NCBI RefSeq assembly: GCF_002734285.1
Contig: NZ_NSEA01000001.1
Span: forward strand, 120,307-184,306
Direction: 5' to 3'
Length of the DNA stretch: 64,000 bases
From: Fredinandcohnia onubensis
Lineage (GTDB): Bacteria; Bacillota; Bacilli; Bacillales; Bacillaceae_L
Shown here one piece after another: positions 56,966 through 64,000 of the stretch (position 1 is the first letter of the stretch; every line of letters starts with the position of its first letter). The notes beneath the pieces were generated by a model that saw only the letters and a program-made list of their open reading frames with translations, ran no database searches and was not told the origin of the DNA. Made by a program: the position numbers and the translations under genes.

Positions 56966-57786
56966 TGAAAAGTAAAAAAAGAAAATTGTATTTGCTTGAA
57001 ATTCTAGGCATTGTCCTTGGCCTAATTTGGCTCTCCCCTTTCTATTTGATGGTCGTCAACTCATTTAAAACAAAACGTGAAATTTTTACAGATACGCTAA
57101 AACTTCCGGATGTATTTACATTTGATAACTATGTTCAGGCATTTGAAGAGCTCGATTTTATCCGCACTTTCTTTAACTCTGTCCTAATTACGGTATTAGG
57201 TGTTGCGGTGATTATTCTTTTTTCATCGATGGCAGCATACGCATTAAATCGTCGCAAAGGAAAAGTGAGTGGTCTCGTTTTCTTCCTTTTTATCGCGGCT
57301 ATGCTGATTCCATTCCAATCAGTCATGATTCCATTAGTATCCCTGTTTGGTAAAATGGAACTATTAAACCGTTTTGGAATCGTTTTTATGTATCTTGGCT
57401 TTGGTAGTAGTTTATCGATTTTCTTATATCATGGATCTCTACAAGGAATCTCAAAATCATTAGATGAAGCAGCCACCATTGATGGTGCAAACAGATGGCA
57501 AATCTTCTGGCACATCATCTTCCCGATGTTGAAGCCAATTTCAGTAACAGTAGCAATTTTGAATATTATTTGGATTTGGAATGACTATCTATTACCATCT
57601 CTAGTCATTAACCAAGAAGGAATGCATACGATTCCATTGAAGATGTTCTTCTTCTTTGGTCAATATACGAAACAATGGCATTTGGCCCTAGCAGGATTAA
57701 CGCTAGCGATCATTCCAGTGATACTTGTGTACTTCTTCATGCAAAAACACATTATCAAGGGAATTGCAGAGGGCTCTGTAAAATAA
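56965..57786 (+). CDS. Alpha-glucoside ABC importer, MalG-type permease
   Basis: A 273-residue CUT1 permease with about six helices and the EAA-loop segment DEAATIDGANRWQIFWHI. It partners the MalF-type protein upstream, with which it is coupled. No ATPase gene is present in the operon; a shared MsmX-type ATPase is expected. Confidence 0.92.
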   Translation: MKSKKRKLYLLEILGIVLGLIWLSPFYLMVVNSFKTKREIFTDTLKLPDVFTFDNYVQAFEELDFIRTFFNSVLITVLGVAVIILFSSMAAYALNRRKGKVSGLVFFLFIAAMLIPFQSVMIPLVSLFGKMELLNRFGIVFMYLGFGSSLSIFLYHGSLQGISKSLDEAATIDGANRWQIFWHIIFPMLKPISVTVAILNIIWIWNDYLLPSLVINQEGMHTIPLKMFFFFGQYTKQWHLALAGLTLAIIPVILVYFFMQKHIIKGIAEGSVK

Positions 57787-57845
57787 ACATTGAGATCGAA
57801 GGGTCAATTGGACTCGTTTAAGATAAATGGAGTGTGAGGGTATGT

Positions 57846-58865
57846 ATGGCTATTACAATTAAAGATGTTGCAAAAGAGGCAAATGTCTCGCCTTCCACTG
57901 TCTCAAGGGTCATAGCAAATAACCCTCGAATTAGTGAAGAAACGAAAAAACGAGTACGTGAAGCGATGGATAAACTCGGGTATCACCCTAATTTTACAGC
58001 ACGAAGCTTAGCGGTGAATAGCACAGCAACTATTGGAGTTGTGATGCCATTCTCTGCATCCCATGTGCTTCAAGATCCGTTTTTCCCGGAAGTAATTAGA
58101 GGGATCAGCGTACAAGCACGTGAACATAAGTATGGATTGTACCTTTCGACAGCTGGAACAGAGGACGAAATCTATGAAGAAGTTGTTGGAATGGTCCAGG
58201 GTCGCCGTGTTGATGGCTTGATTCTCCTCTATTCTCGGACAGATGATCGTATTATCAAATATTTACAAAAGATCGACTTTCCATTTACCGTGATTGGTCG
58301 CCCTGTGATAGGCGCAGAACGAGTCACGTATGTCGACAATGACAATATCTACATTACGAAGGTCGTAACGGACTATTTAATCGAATTAGGTCATACGAAA
58401 ATTGCGTTTGTCGGTTATGATGGCGACTTTGTGTTTATGCTTGACCGCCTTGAAGGATACAAACAAGCGCTAAGCGAGGCTGGAATCTCTTTTAATGAGA
58501 ATTATATCGTTCAAAAGAGTACGTTGAATAAAGGGAAAGAAGCCATTATATCGTTTCTAAGTTCGGTTGACACACCGACAGCATTAGTTTGCACAGATGA
58601 CTTTATCGCAATCGAACTGATGAGTCATTTTGAAGAATTGACTATTCGAGTCCCAGAGGACGTTTCCATTGCGAGCTTCAACAACGTACTACTTGCTGAA
58701 TATTCGAAGCCTCCCCTCACCTCAGTGGATATTGACATTTTTCAGCTTGGGGTTGAAGGTGCAAGCTGCTTGATTGAAAAAATAAAAAATCCGGATGTCT
58801 TACCAAAGCGGATCACGATACCGGCAAAACTAATTGAACGGAAGTCGTGCGCACGGATTAAATAG
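57846..58865 (+). CDS. LacI-family regulator of the alpha-glucoside operon
   Basis: A 339-residue LacI/GalR protein with HTH TIKDVAKEANVSPSTVSRVI at the N-terminus and a sugar-binding core. It sits inside the operon between transport and glucosidase genes, and is similar in kind to MalR. The GCAAnCGnTT sites at 54442-54620 are its likely targets. GAGGG precedes ATG 57846; a GTG four codons earlier is less likely. Confidence 0.9.
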   Translation: MAITIKDVAKEANVSPSTVSRVIANNPRISEETKKRVREAMDKLGYHPNFTARSLAVNSTATIGVVMPFSASHVLQDPFFPEVIRGISVQAREHKYGLYLSTAGTEDEIYEEVVGMVQGRRVDGLILLYSRTDDRIIKYLQKIDFPFTVIGRPVIGAERVTYVDNDNIYITKVVTDYLIELGHTKIAFVGYDGDFVFMLDRLEGYKQALSEAGISFNENYIVQKSTLNKGKEAIISFLSSVDTPTALVCTDDFIAIELMSHFEELTIRVPEDVSIASFNNVLLAEYSKPPLTSVDIDIFQLGVEGASCLIEKIKNPDVLPKRITIPAKLIERKSCARIK

Positions 58866-58887
58866 AGAGTGAGTGGATGATTGGGAA

Positions 58888-60573
58888 ATGGAAAACAAAA
58901 CATGGTGGAAAGAAAGTGTTGTGTATCAAATTTACCCAAGAAGCTTTAAGGATACAAATGGCGACGGAATTGGGGATCTTAAGGGGATCACGGAAAAGCT
59001 TGATTATCTAAAAGACCTTGGTGTTGACGTAATTTGGCTCTCCCCTGTCTATGAATCCCCAAATGATGATAATGGCTACGATATCAGCAACTACTGTGAG
59101 ATCATGGATGAATTTGGCACGATGGCTGATTGGGAAGAGCTACTTTCGCAAATGCATAAGCGCGGAATGAAGCTAATGATGGATTTGGTCGTAAATCATT
59201 CATCCGATGAGCATAAGTGGTTTCAAGAATCCAGAAAATCAAAGGATAACCCTTACCGTGACTACTATATTTGGCGCCCTGCTAAAGACGGAAAGGAACC
59301 GAATAATTGGGAGTCCTTCTTTAGTGGTTCAGCGTGGCAATATGATGAGCAAACGGGTGAATACTATTTACATTTGTTTAGTAAAAAGCAACCTGATCTC
59401 AATTGGGAGAATCCGAAAGTTCGTGAGGAAGTCTATGACCTTATGACTTTTTGGCTCGAAAAAGGAATAGATGGATTCAGAATGGATGTCATCAATTTAA
59501 TTTCTAAGGTTCCAGGGTTACCAGATGGTGAGCCACAGGAAGGAAAAACATATGCTTCAGGTGCACCTTATTATATGAATGGACCTCGAATCCATGAGTT
59601 TTTACAGGAAATGAACCAACAAGTGTTATCGAAATACGACATTATGACCGTTGGTGAAATGCCAGGTGTCGATACGGAAGAAGCGCAAAAATATACAGGT
59701 GCTGACCGCAATGAGTTAAACATGGTCTTCCAATTTGAGCATATGGATTTAGATTCAGGTCCAACAGGAAAATGGGATTTACGCCCATTGAATTTATTAG
59801 ATTTGAAGCAAACTTTTACAAAATGGCAAAAAGGTCTCGAAGGCTCTGGTTGGAACAGTTTGTATTTAAATAATCACGATCAGCCAAGAATGGTGTCTAG
59901 ATTCGGCGATGACGGTGAGTATTGGCTAGAGTCAGCAAAGATGCTTGGAACGTTTTTGCATATGTTGCAAGGAACCCCATATATATATCAAGGTGAAGAA
60001 CTTGGGATGACCAATGTTCAGTTTGATTCCATTGAAGATTACAAGGACATCGAAACCCTAAATATGTATAAGGAAAAAGTCGATGCTGGTGTAGCTCCAG
60101 AGCAAATTATGCAATCGATCTATGCAAAAGGAAGAGACAATGCGCGTACCCCGATGCAGTGGGATGAAAGCGAGAATGCCGGTTTTACTACAGGCACTCC
60201 GTGGATTTCGGTAAATCCGAATTATCGGGAGATTAACGCCGCTAAACAAGTGGACGATCCAAATTCTATTTTTCATTATTATAAAAAATTGATTGAGTTG
60301 AGAAAGCAGCATGAGATTATTGTGTATGGCGATTACGACCTGCTGTTGCCGGAGCATCCAACGATTTATGCGTATACTAGAATATTAGCTGATGGAAAGT
60401 TACTGGTTATACTGAATTTTTCAAGTGAACATACATTATTTGAATTGCCAGAAGAGTGTAGCTACAAAACACAGGAACTATTGATTGGCAATTATGATGT
60501 CGATCAAAAGGAATCAATCGAAAAAATAGAATTAAAGCCATATGAGGCAAGAGTGTATCGGTTAACGATTTGA
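58888..60573 (+). CDS. GH13 glucosidase, predicted oligo-1,6-glucosidase
   Basis: A cytoplasmic GH13_31 enzyme of about 561 residues. Catalytic residues are visible: nucleophile in DGFRMDVIN, acid/base in VGEMPG, and the third aspartate in NNHDQPR. The residue after the nucleophile is valine, which in this family goes with alpha-1,6 (isomaltase-type) specificity. The start could also be GTG 58873. It is paired with a paralogue 48 bp downstream. Confidence 0.92.
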   Translation: MENKTWWKESVVYQIYPRSFKDTNGDGIGDLKGITEKLDYLKDLGVDVIWLSPVYESPNDDNGYDISNYCEIMDEFGTMADWEELLSQMHKRGMKLMMDLVVNHSSDEHKWFQESRKSKDNPYRDYYIWRPAKDGKEPNNWESFFSGSAWQYDEQTGEYYLHLFSKKQPDLNWENPKVREEVYDLMTFWLEKGIDGFRMDVINLISKVPGLPDGEPQEGKTYASGAPYYMNGPRIHEFLQEMNQQVLSKYDIMTVGEMPGVDTEEAQKYTGADRNELNMVFQFEHMDLDSGPTGKWDLRPLNLLDLKQTFTKWQKGLEGSGWNSLYLNNHDQPRMVSRFGDDGEYWLESAKMLGTFLHMLQGTPYIYQGEELGMTNVQFDSIEDYKDIETLNMYKEKVDAGVAPEQIMQSIYAKGRDNARTPMQWDESENAGFTTGTPWISVNPNYREINAAKQVDDPNSIFHYYKKLIELRKQHEIIVYGDYDLLLPEHPTIYAYTRILADGKLLVILNFSSEHTLFELPEECSYKTQELLIGNYDVDQKESIEKIELKPYEARVYRLTI

Positions 60574-60621
60574 AGGTGGACCTAAGTACCATCTGTAGAA
60601 ATAGGAAGAGAGGATACAAAA

Positions 60622-62283
60622 ATGAAGCAAGCATGGTGGAAGGAAGCAGTTGCCTATCAGATCTATCCAAGAAGCTTTATGGATTCAAATGGTGATGGTA
60701 TCGGTGATCTACAGGGGATTATTTCTAAATTAGATTATGTAAAAGATCTGGGTATCGATGTAATTTGGATTTGTCCTGTGTACAAATCACCAAATGATGA
60801 TAACGGCTATGATATTAGCGATTATCAAGACATCATGGCTGACTTTGGAACGATGGCTGATTTTGATGAGCTTTTAGAGGAAACCCACAAGCGTGGTATG
60901 AAACTCATTATTGATTTGGTTATTAACCATACAAGTGATGAACACCCATGGTTTATCGAATCTCGTTCTTCAACGGATAACCCAAAACGGGATTGGTATA
61001 TTTGGCGTGATGGAAAAGATGGAAAAGAGCCAAATAACTGGGAAAGTATTTTCGGTGGGCCGGCATGGCAATTTGATGAGGCGACTGGTCAATATTACAT
61101 GCATATATTCTCAACAAAGCAGCCTGACCTCAATTGGGAGAACAAAGAGGTTCGCACAGAGTTATATTCCATGATTAATTGGTGGCTCGATAAAGGCATT
61201 GACGGTTTCCGGGTAGATGCGATTAGTCATATTAAAAAAGTTCCAGGTTTCCCTGATCTGCCAAATCCGAATGGACTAAAATATGTTTCTTCTTTTGACG
61301 GTCATATGAATCGTCCTGGGATTCAAGAATTTTTACAAGAGTTAAAGAAAGAAACCTTTGCCAAATACGACATTATGACCGTTGGTGAAGCAAATGGTGT
61401 AAGTGTGGAAGATGCGGACGAATGGGTTGGCGAGGAACAAGGAAAATTCAATATGGTGTTCCAGTTCGAACATTTGGGGCTTTGGGATGAGGAGAAACAA
61501 GAACTGGATGTCATCGGCCTCAAACATGTCCTTACGAGATGGCAAAAAGGACTAGAAAATATGGGCTGGAATGCGTTGTTTATTGAGAATCATGACCAAA
61601 CACGTGTCGTATCTAATTGGGGAAATGATAAGGACTATTGGAAAGAAAGTGCAACAGCGCTAGGTGCCATGTACTTTTTCATGCAAGGAACTCCTTTTAT
61701 TTACCAGGGGCAAGAAATTGGAATGACAAATGTTCAATTCCAATCCATCGAAGAATATGATGATGTGGCAACAAAAAACCTTTATCATGAAAAGCGCTCT
61801 GAAGGTATCCCGCATGAGGAGATTATGGAAATCATCTGGGCGACAAGCCGAGATAACTCACGTACTCCAATGCAATGGTCAAGTGCAGAAAATGCTGGAT
61901 TTACAGCAGGAGAACCGTGGATGGGTGTAAATCCAAATTTCATGGAAATCAATGTTGAAAAACAGCAGGCTGATGAAGATTCTGTGCTGCATTTTTATAA
62001 AAAAATGATTGCATTGAAAAAAGCAAATAAAGTATTTACGTATGGTGTGTATGACTTACTGCTTGAGGAAGACCCACAACTATATGTGTACACACGCACA
62101 CTAGGCGACGAGAAAGTAGTTGTTGTAACGAATCTATCTCGAGAGAATGCTGTTTGTCGTTTGCCTGAAGGTGAATTTAAGCATGATGGGCTGATGTTGG
62201 TAAATTATCATATCGATGCACATGAGGCTACAGAGTCAATTGAATTAAGACCGTATGAGGCACGAGTATATCGGTTAGCTTGA
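60622..62283 (+). CDS. GH13 glucosidase, predicted alpha-1,4-glucosidase (maltase type)
   Basis: A cytoplasmic GH13_31 enzyme of 553 residues and a clear paralogue of the gene upstream. Catalytic motifs are DGFRVDAIS (nucleophile), VGEANG (acid/base) and ENHDQTR. The residue after the nucleophile is alanine, which in this family goes with alpha-1,4 preference. Together the two enzymes could break down both branch and main-chain links of imported oligosaccharides. AGAGAGGA is the ribosome-binding site. Confidence 0.92.
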   Translation: MKQAWWKEAVAYQIYPRSFMDSNGDGIGDLQGIISKLDYVKDLGIDVIWICPVYKSPNDDNGYDISDYQDIMADFGTMADFDELLEETHKRGMKLIIDLVINHTSDEHPWFIESRSSTDNPKRDWYIWRDGKDGKEPNNWESIFGGPAWQFDEATGQYYMHIFSTKQPDLNWENKEVRTELYSMINWWLDKGIDGFRVDAISHIKKVPGFPDLPNPNGLKYVSSFDGHMNRPGIQEFLQELKKETFAKYDIMTVGEANGVSVEDADEWVGEEQGKFNMVFQFEHLGLWDEEKQELDVIGLKHVLTRWQKGLENMGWNALFIENHDQTRVVSNWGNDKDYWKESATALGAMYFFMQGTPFIYQGQEIGMTNVQFQSIEEYDDVATKNLYHEKRSEGIPHEEIMEIIWATSRDNSRTPMQWSSAENAGFTAGEPWMGVNPNFMEINVEKQQADEDSVLHFYKKMIALKKANKVFTYGVYDLLLEEDPQLYVYTRTLGDEKVVVVTNLSRENAVCRLPEGEFKHDGLMLVNYHIDAHEATESIELRPYEARVYRLA

Positions 62284-62289
62284 TTTGAA

Positions 62290-62326
62290 GACACCCCTAT
62301 GCTTAAGTAAGGCATAGGGGGTTTTG
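62290..62326 (+). terminator. Terminator of the alpha-glucoside operon
   Basis: CCCCTATGC (62294-62302) pairs with GCATAGGGG (62312-62320), followed by GTTTTG. Confidence 0.85.
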
Positions 62327-62328
62327 GG

Positions 62329-62607
62329 TTACCCCCGTTTATTCAAGTTTTTTTGTGCCATGCGGATCATTTCCTTAACCATATTGCCGCCGATGTTGCC
62401 ACCGACTTTGCCTGCTTGCTTGGACGTGAGGTTTCCGTTGTAGTCTTCTTTTAACGGAATCCCTAATTCCTTTGCGACTTCGTATTTTACGCTGTCGGGG
62501 TTAGAGGGATCTGTTTGATAGCCTTGTTTTCGCATTACATTTGCTTTGAGTTGGTCAAGCCCTTCTCTTGCTTCTGGAATGAGGGGGCGACGTTTTCTAC
62601 GAGCCAT
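62329..62607 (-). CDS. Alpha/beta-type small acid-soluble spore protein
   Basis: A 92-residue spore DNA-binding protein. The core is typical: DSVKYEVAKELGIPL, the NGNLTSKQAGKVGG block, and the C-terminal helix GGNMVKEMIRMAQ. A basic N-terminal extension (MARRKRRPLIPEAREGL) is longer than in classic SASPs. ATG 62607 with AAAGGAG upstream is preferred; upstream in-frame ATGs give non-family residues. Forespore (SigG) expression is expected from family, but I could not fix a promoter. Confidence 0.9.
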   Translation of the reverse strand: MARRKRRPLIPEAREGLDQLKANVMRKQGYQTDPSNPDSVKYEVAKELGIPLKEDYNGNLTSKQAGKVGGNIGGNMVKEMIRMAQKNLNKRG

Positions 62608-62867
62608 TAGGAACACTCCTTTCATCATGAGATTTTTTATAGCATTCCCTAGTATAAAATCTAGAATTTCGGTAAAACTTGGTAGTAACAACATTTTTTA
62701 AAGAATTTCATATAATTTTTGGTTTGAAACGCTTGTTTTTTGGCTAATCTAGTGATGTAATAGCTTATACCACCAGTTTAATAGGATGAATTTAGCCTTA
62801 AATCTTGCGAACCTATGAAAAAAGTGGTAAAAAGAATATGTGCTTATTTGGAGAGGAGAATTTTATT

Positions 62868-63146
62868 ATGAACAAAACAGAACTAATCAGTGCAGTTGCT
62901 GAAAGTGCAGAACTATCTAAAAAAGATGCAACAAAAGCTGTTGACGCAGTATTTGAAGCAGTTCAAAATGCATTAAGTAGCGGAGATAAAGTACAATTAA
63001 TCGGATTCGGTAACTTCGAAGTTCGTGAGCGTGCTGCTCGTAAAGGCCGTAACCCACAAACTGGTGAAGAAATCGAAATCGCAGCTAGCAAAGTACCTGC
63101 TTTCAAACCTGGTAAAGCTCTTAAAGACGCAGTTGCTGGTAAGTAA
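62868..63146 (+). CDS. hup: HU-family DNA-binding protein
   Basis: A 92-residue histone-like protein nearly identical in layout to B. subtilis Hbs: [20 protein letters not shown] at the N-terminus, [19 protein letters not shown] in the middle and the DNA-binding arm with [13 protein letters not shown] at the end. It bends and compacts DNA as a dimer. GGAGAGGAG lies upstream of ATG 62868. It is not in the usual spoIVA-hbs-mtrA setting, so it may be an extra copy. Confidence 0.96.
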   Translation: MNKTELISAVAESAELSKKDATKAVDAVFEAVQNALSSGDKVQLIGFGNFEVRERAARKGRNPQTGEEIEIAASKVPAFKPGKALKDAVAGK

Positions 63147-63170
63147 TATTACATAATCCCTGCGTAAATA

Positions 63171-63202
63171 CCCCTCAGAGACGAGTCTCGAGGGGTTTTT
63201 TC
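63171..63202 (+). terminator. Terminator of hup
   Basis: CCCCTC plus GAGAC pairs with GTCTC plus GAGGGG with one bulged base, followed by six T. Confidence 0.92.
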
Positions 63203-63222
63203 ATACTCTTGGACTAAATGTG

Positions 63223-63236
63223 TGCAACCGGTTGTA
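63223..63236. promoter_or_regulatory. LacI-type operator-like palindrome
   Basis: TGCAACCGGTTGTA contains a perfect 10-bp palindrome CAACCGGTTG and resembles the GCAACCGTTTGC-type sites of the alpha-glucoside operon. It lies between hup and the four-cysteine gene. Its role is uncertain. Confidence 0.4.
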
Positions 63237-63339
63237 AAAGCCTTTATGCGAATTGCTAGATTTTCAAAATGTGAGTTTGACGCACCCCTATTGCTCATGG
63301 GAAAATAGGAGTATCGATTTTACAAAAGGTAGTGAAGGG

Positions 63340-63552
63340 ATGCAAAAACGAGTCAATTGCTTAAAATGCAAGCATTTTTATACGACATGGGAGCCGAAAT
63401 TTCCTCGTGGCTGTCGCGCCTTCAATTTTAAGACGCAGGCAATGCCCTCTATAACGGTTTTTAGATCTTCCGGGGTACATTGTATGAAGTATGAGGAAAA
63501 GCATAAAAAGCAACCGCAAACACCTTCCTACAACGTAGATATTCGGGCATAG
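63340..63552 (+). CDS. Small four-cysteine protein, possible zinc site
   Basis: A 70-residue protein starting MQKRVNCLKCKHFY. The cysteines are spaced CLKC, then one in RGCRAF and one in VHCMKY, a pattern that could bind a metal. Homologues are known in Bacillus as uncharacterised proteins; a DNA-glycosylase label sometimes seen would not fit this size. GAAGGG precedes ATG 63340. It is followed 13 bp later by the YwdI-like gene and may share its transcript. Confidence 0.75.
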   Translation: MQKRVNCLKCKHFYTTWEPKFPRGCRAFNFKTQAMPSITVFRSSGVHCMKYEEKHKKQPQTPSYNVDIRA

Positions 63553-63565
63553 AGGAGTGAACTTA

Positions 63566-63856
63566 GTGAATATATCTTTGAATAAGATTTTAGATAAAAT
63601 GCAGCAGGAATTGTTGAGAGCAAAGAGTGATGAGAGTGAACAGAAGGTAAGAGAGCGTTTGATGGCTATTCGAACCTTATGTGACCTTGTGTTGGATGAA
63701 GCTCCAGCTGAAGTAAAGCGGGTTGAAACAATGCCTGTGCAACCGATGCGACAGGTTGTACAGTCCATTCCGACGATGCCGCAAACAACGACGATCCAAA
63801 ACACAACGAAATTGGAAGAAGACGACGCTAATGGAGACTCTCTGTTTGATTTCTAA
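63566..63856 (+). CDS. YwdI-like protein (DUF5327)
   Basis: A 96-residue protein with a helical N-terminal half (KILDKMQQELLRAK and RLMAIRTLCDLVLDE), a Pro/Gln/Thr-rich middle and an acidic tail ending DSLFDF. This fits the DUF5327/YwdI family of Bacillaceae, whose function is unknown. GTG 63566 has GAGGAG 8 nt upstream; a GTG three codons earlier overlaps that site. The terminator overlaps the end of the gene. Confidence 0.75.
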   Translation: MNISLNKILDKMQQELLRAKSDESEQKVRERLMAIRTLCDLVLDEAPAEVKRVETMPVQPMRQVVQSIPTMPQTTTIQNTTKLEEDDANGDSLFDF

Positions 63857-63873
63857 ACAGAGAGTCTCTTTTT
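63837..63873 (+). terminator. Terminator of the YwdI-like gene
   Basis: ACTCTCTGTTT and AAACAGAGAGT form an 11-bp stem around GATTTCT, followed by a T run; the stop codon lies in the loop. Confidence 0.9.
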
Positions 63874-63888
63874 TTATCAGAATTTTAG

Positions 63889-63984
63889 GTTTGTCCGATA
63901 AAATGAGAGTTATGTCCGATATATTGAAGTTTGTGTCCGATAAAATCCAATCATTGTCCGATATCTGTAAAATTGTGATGTTAG
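63889..63984. repeat. Tandem array of exactly 21-bp units
   Basis: TGTCCGATA recurs at 63892, 63913, 63934 and 63955, exactly 21 bp apart. The bases between are variable and A/T-rich. An inverted copy, CGGACAC, lies at the window edge (63994-64000), so the array may continue in the other orientation. Confidence 0.85.
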
Positions 63985-64000
63985 ACTAAAAAACGGACAC

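Noticed and set aside
63723..63989. 88-residue open frame over the end of the YwdI-like gene and the 21-bp array
   Set aside because: It overlaps the better-supported frame and its tail is just the translated repeat array.

Overview
The window looks like chromosomal DNA of a low-GC, endospore-forming Bacillaceae species. Marker genes are an alpha/beta-type spore protein, GltC, the guanidine-riboswitch/YkkCD module, a TetR-YhgE pair, a YwdI-like protein, SDR-type threonine dehydrogenase and HU. I saw no rRNA, tRNA, CRISPR array, transposase or phage gene. The species cannot be named from this sequence. An unusual trait for the group is a glutaminyl-tRNA synthetase gene.

Layout. 1-5.7 kb: a Crp/Fnr regulator, then odhAB (2-oxoglutarate dehydrogenase E1/E2) behind a 143-bp element with terminal inverted repeats. 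5.7-9.1 kb: gdhA divergent from gltC (glutamate synthesis), then ykkCD under a guanidine-I riboswitch. 9.2-12.8 kb: fructose operon fruR-fruK-fruA. 12.8-24.6 kb: mixed functions (PhoD-like phosphatase, ABC exporter, SpoIID-like protein, glnS, a two-part ThrE exporter, tryptophan 2,3-dioxygenase, two acetyltransferases). 24.7-30 kb: sucrose regulon scrR-scrA-scrB-scrK with three helically phased operators. 30-33.6 kb: M20 dipeptidase and a second SpoIID-like protein.

33.7-47.75 kb is the most interesting part: thirteen co-directional genes forming a peptidoglycan-fragment salvage locus. It has a MurK-like kinase, a tandem-GNAT protein, MurQ, an AmiE-like serine hydrolase, a PIG-L deacetylase homologue, NagZ, AnmK, a CUT1-type ABC importer (lipoprotein plus two permeases), NamZ, a second tandem-GNAT protein and a MurR regulator. 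NagZ, NamZ and the AmiE-like enzyme show no export signals, so the pathway appears to be intracellular and fed by an ABC importer, unlike the B. subtilis arrangement with secreted hydrolases and the MurP PTS. The two tandem-GNAT proteins and the altered deacetylase have no known role in this pathway.

48.5-54.2 kb: kbl-tdh (threonine to glycine), two small proteins, and YhgE with its TetR regulator, both genes having the same operator upstream. 54.4-62.3 kb: an alpha-glucoside/maltodextrin operon (ABC importer, LacI regulator, two GH13 glucosidases predicted to split alpha-1,6 and alpha-1,4 links). 62.3-64 kb: alpha/beta SASP, HU, a four-cysteine small protein and a YwdI-like protein.

Non-coding DNA is rich in repeats: four tandem arrays with a period of about 53 bp, two arrays of about 20-21 bp, one 97-bp palindromic repeat and the 143-bp TIR element. 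The periods are close to whole numbers of helical turns (5 and 2).
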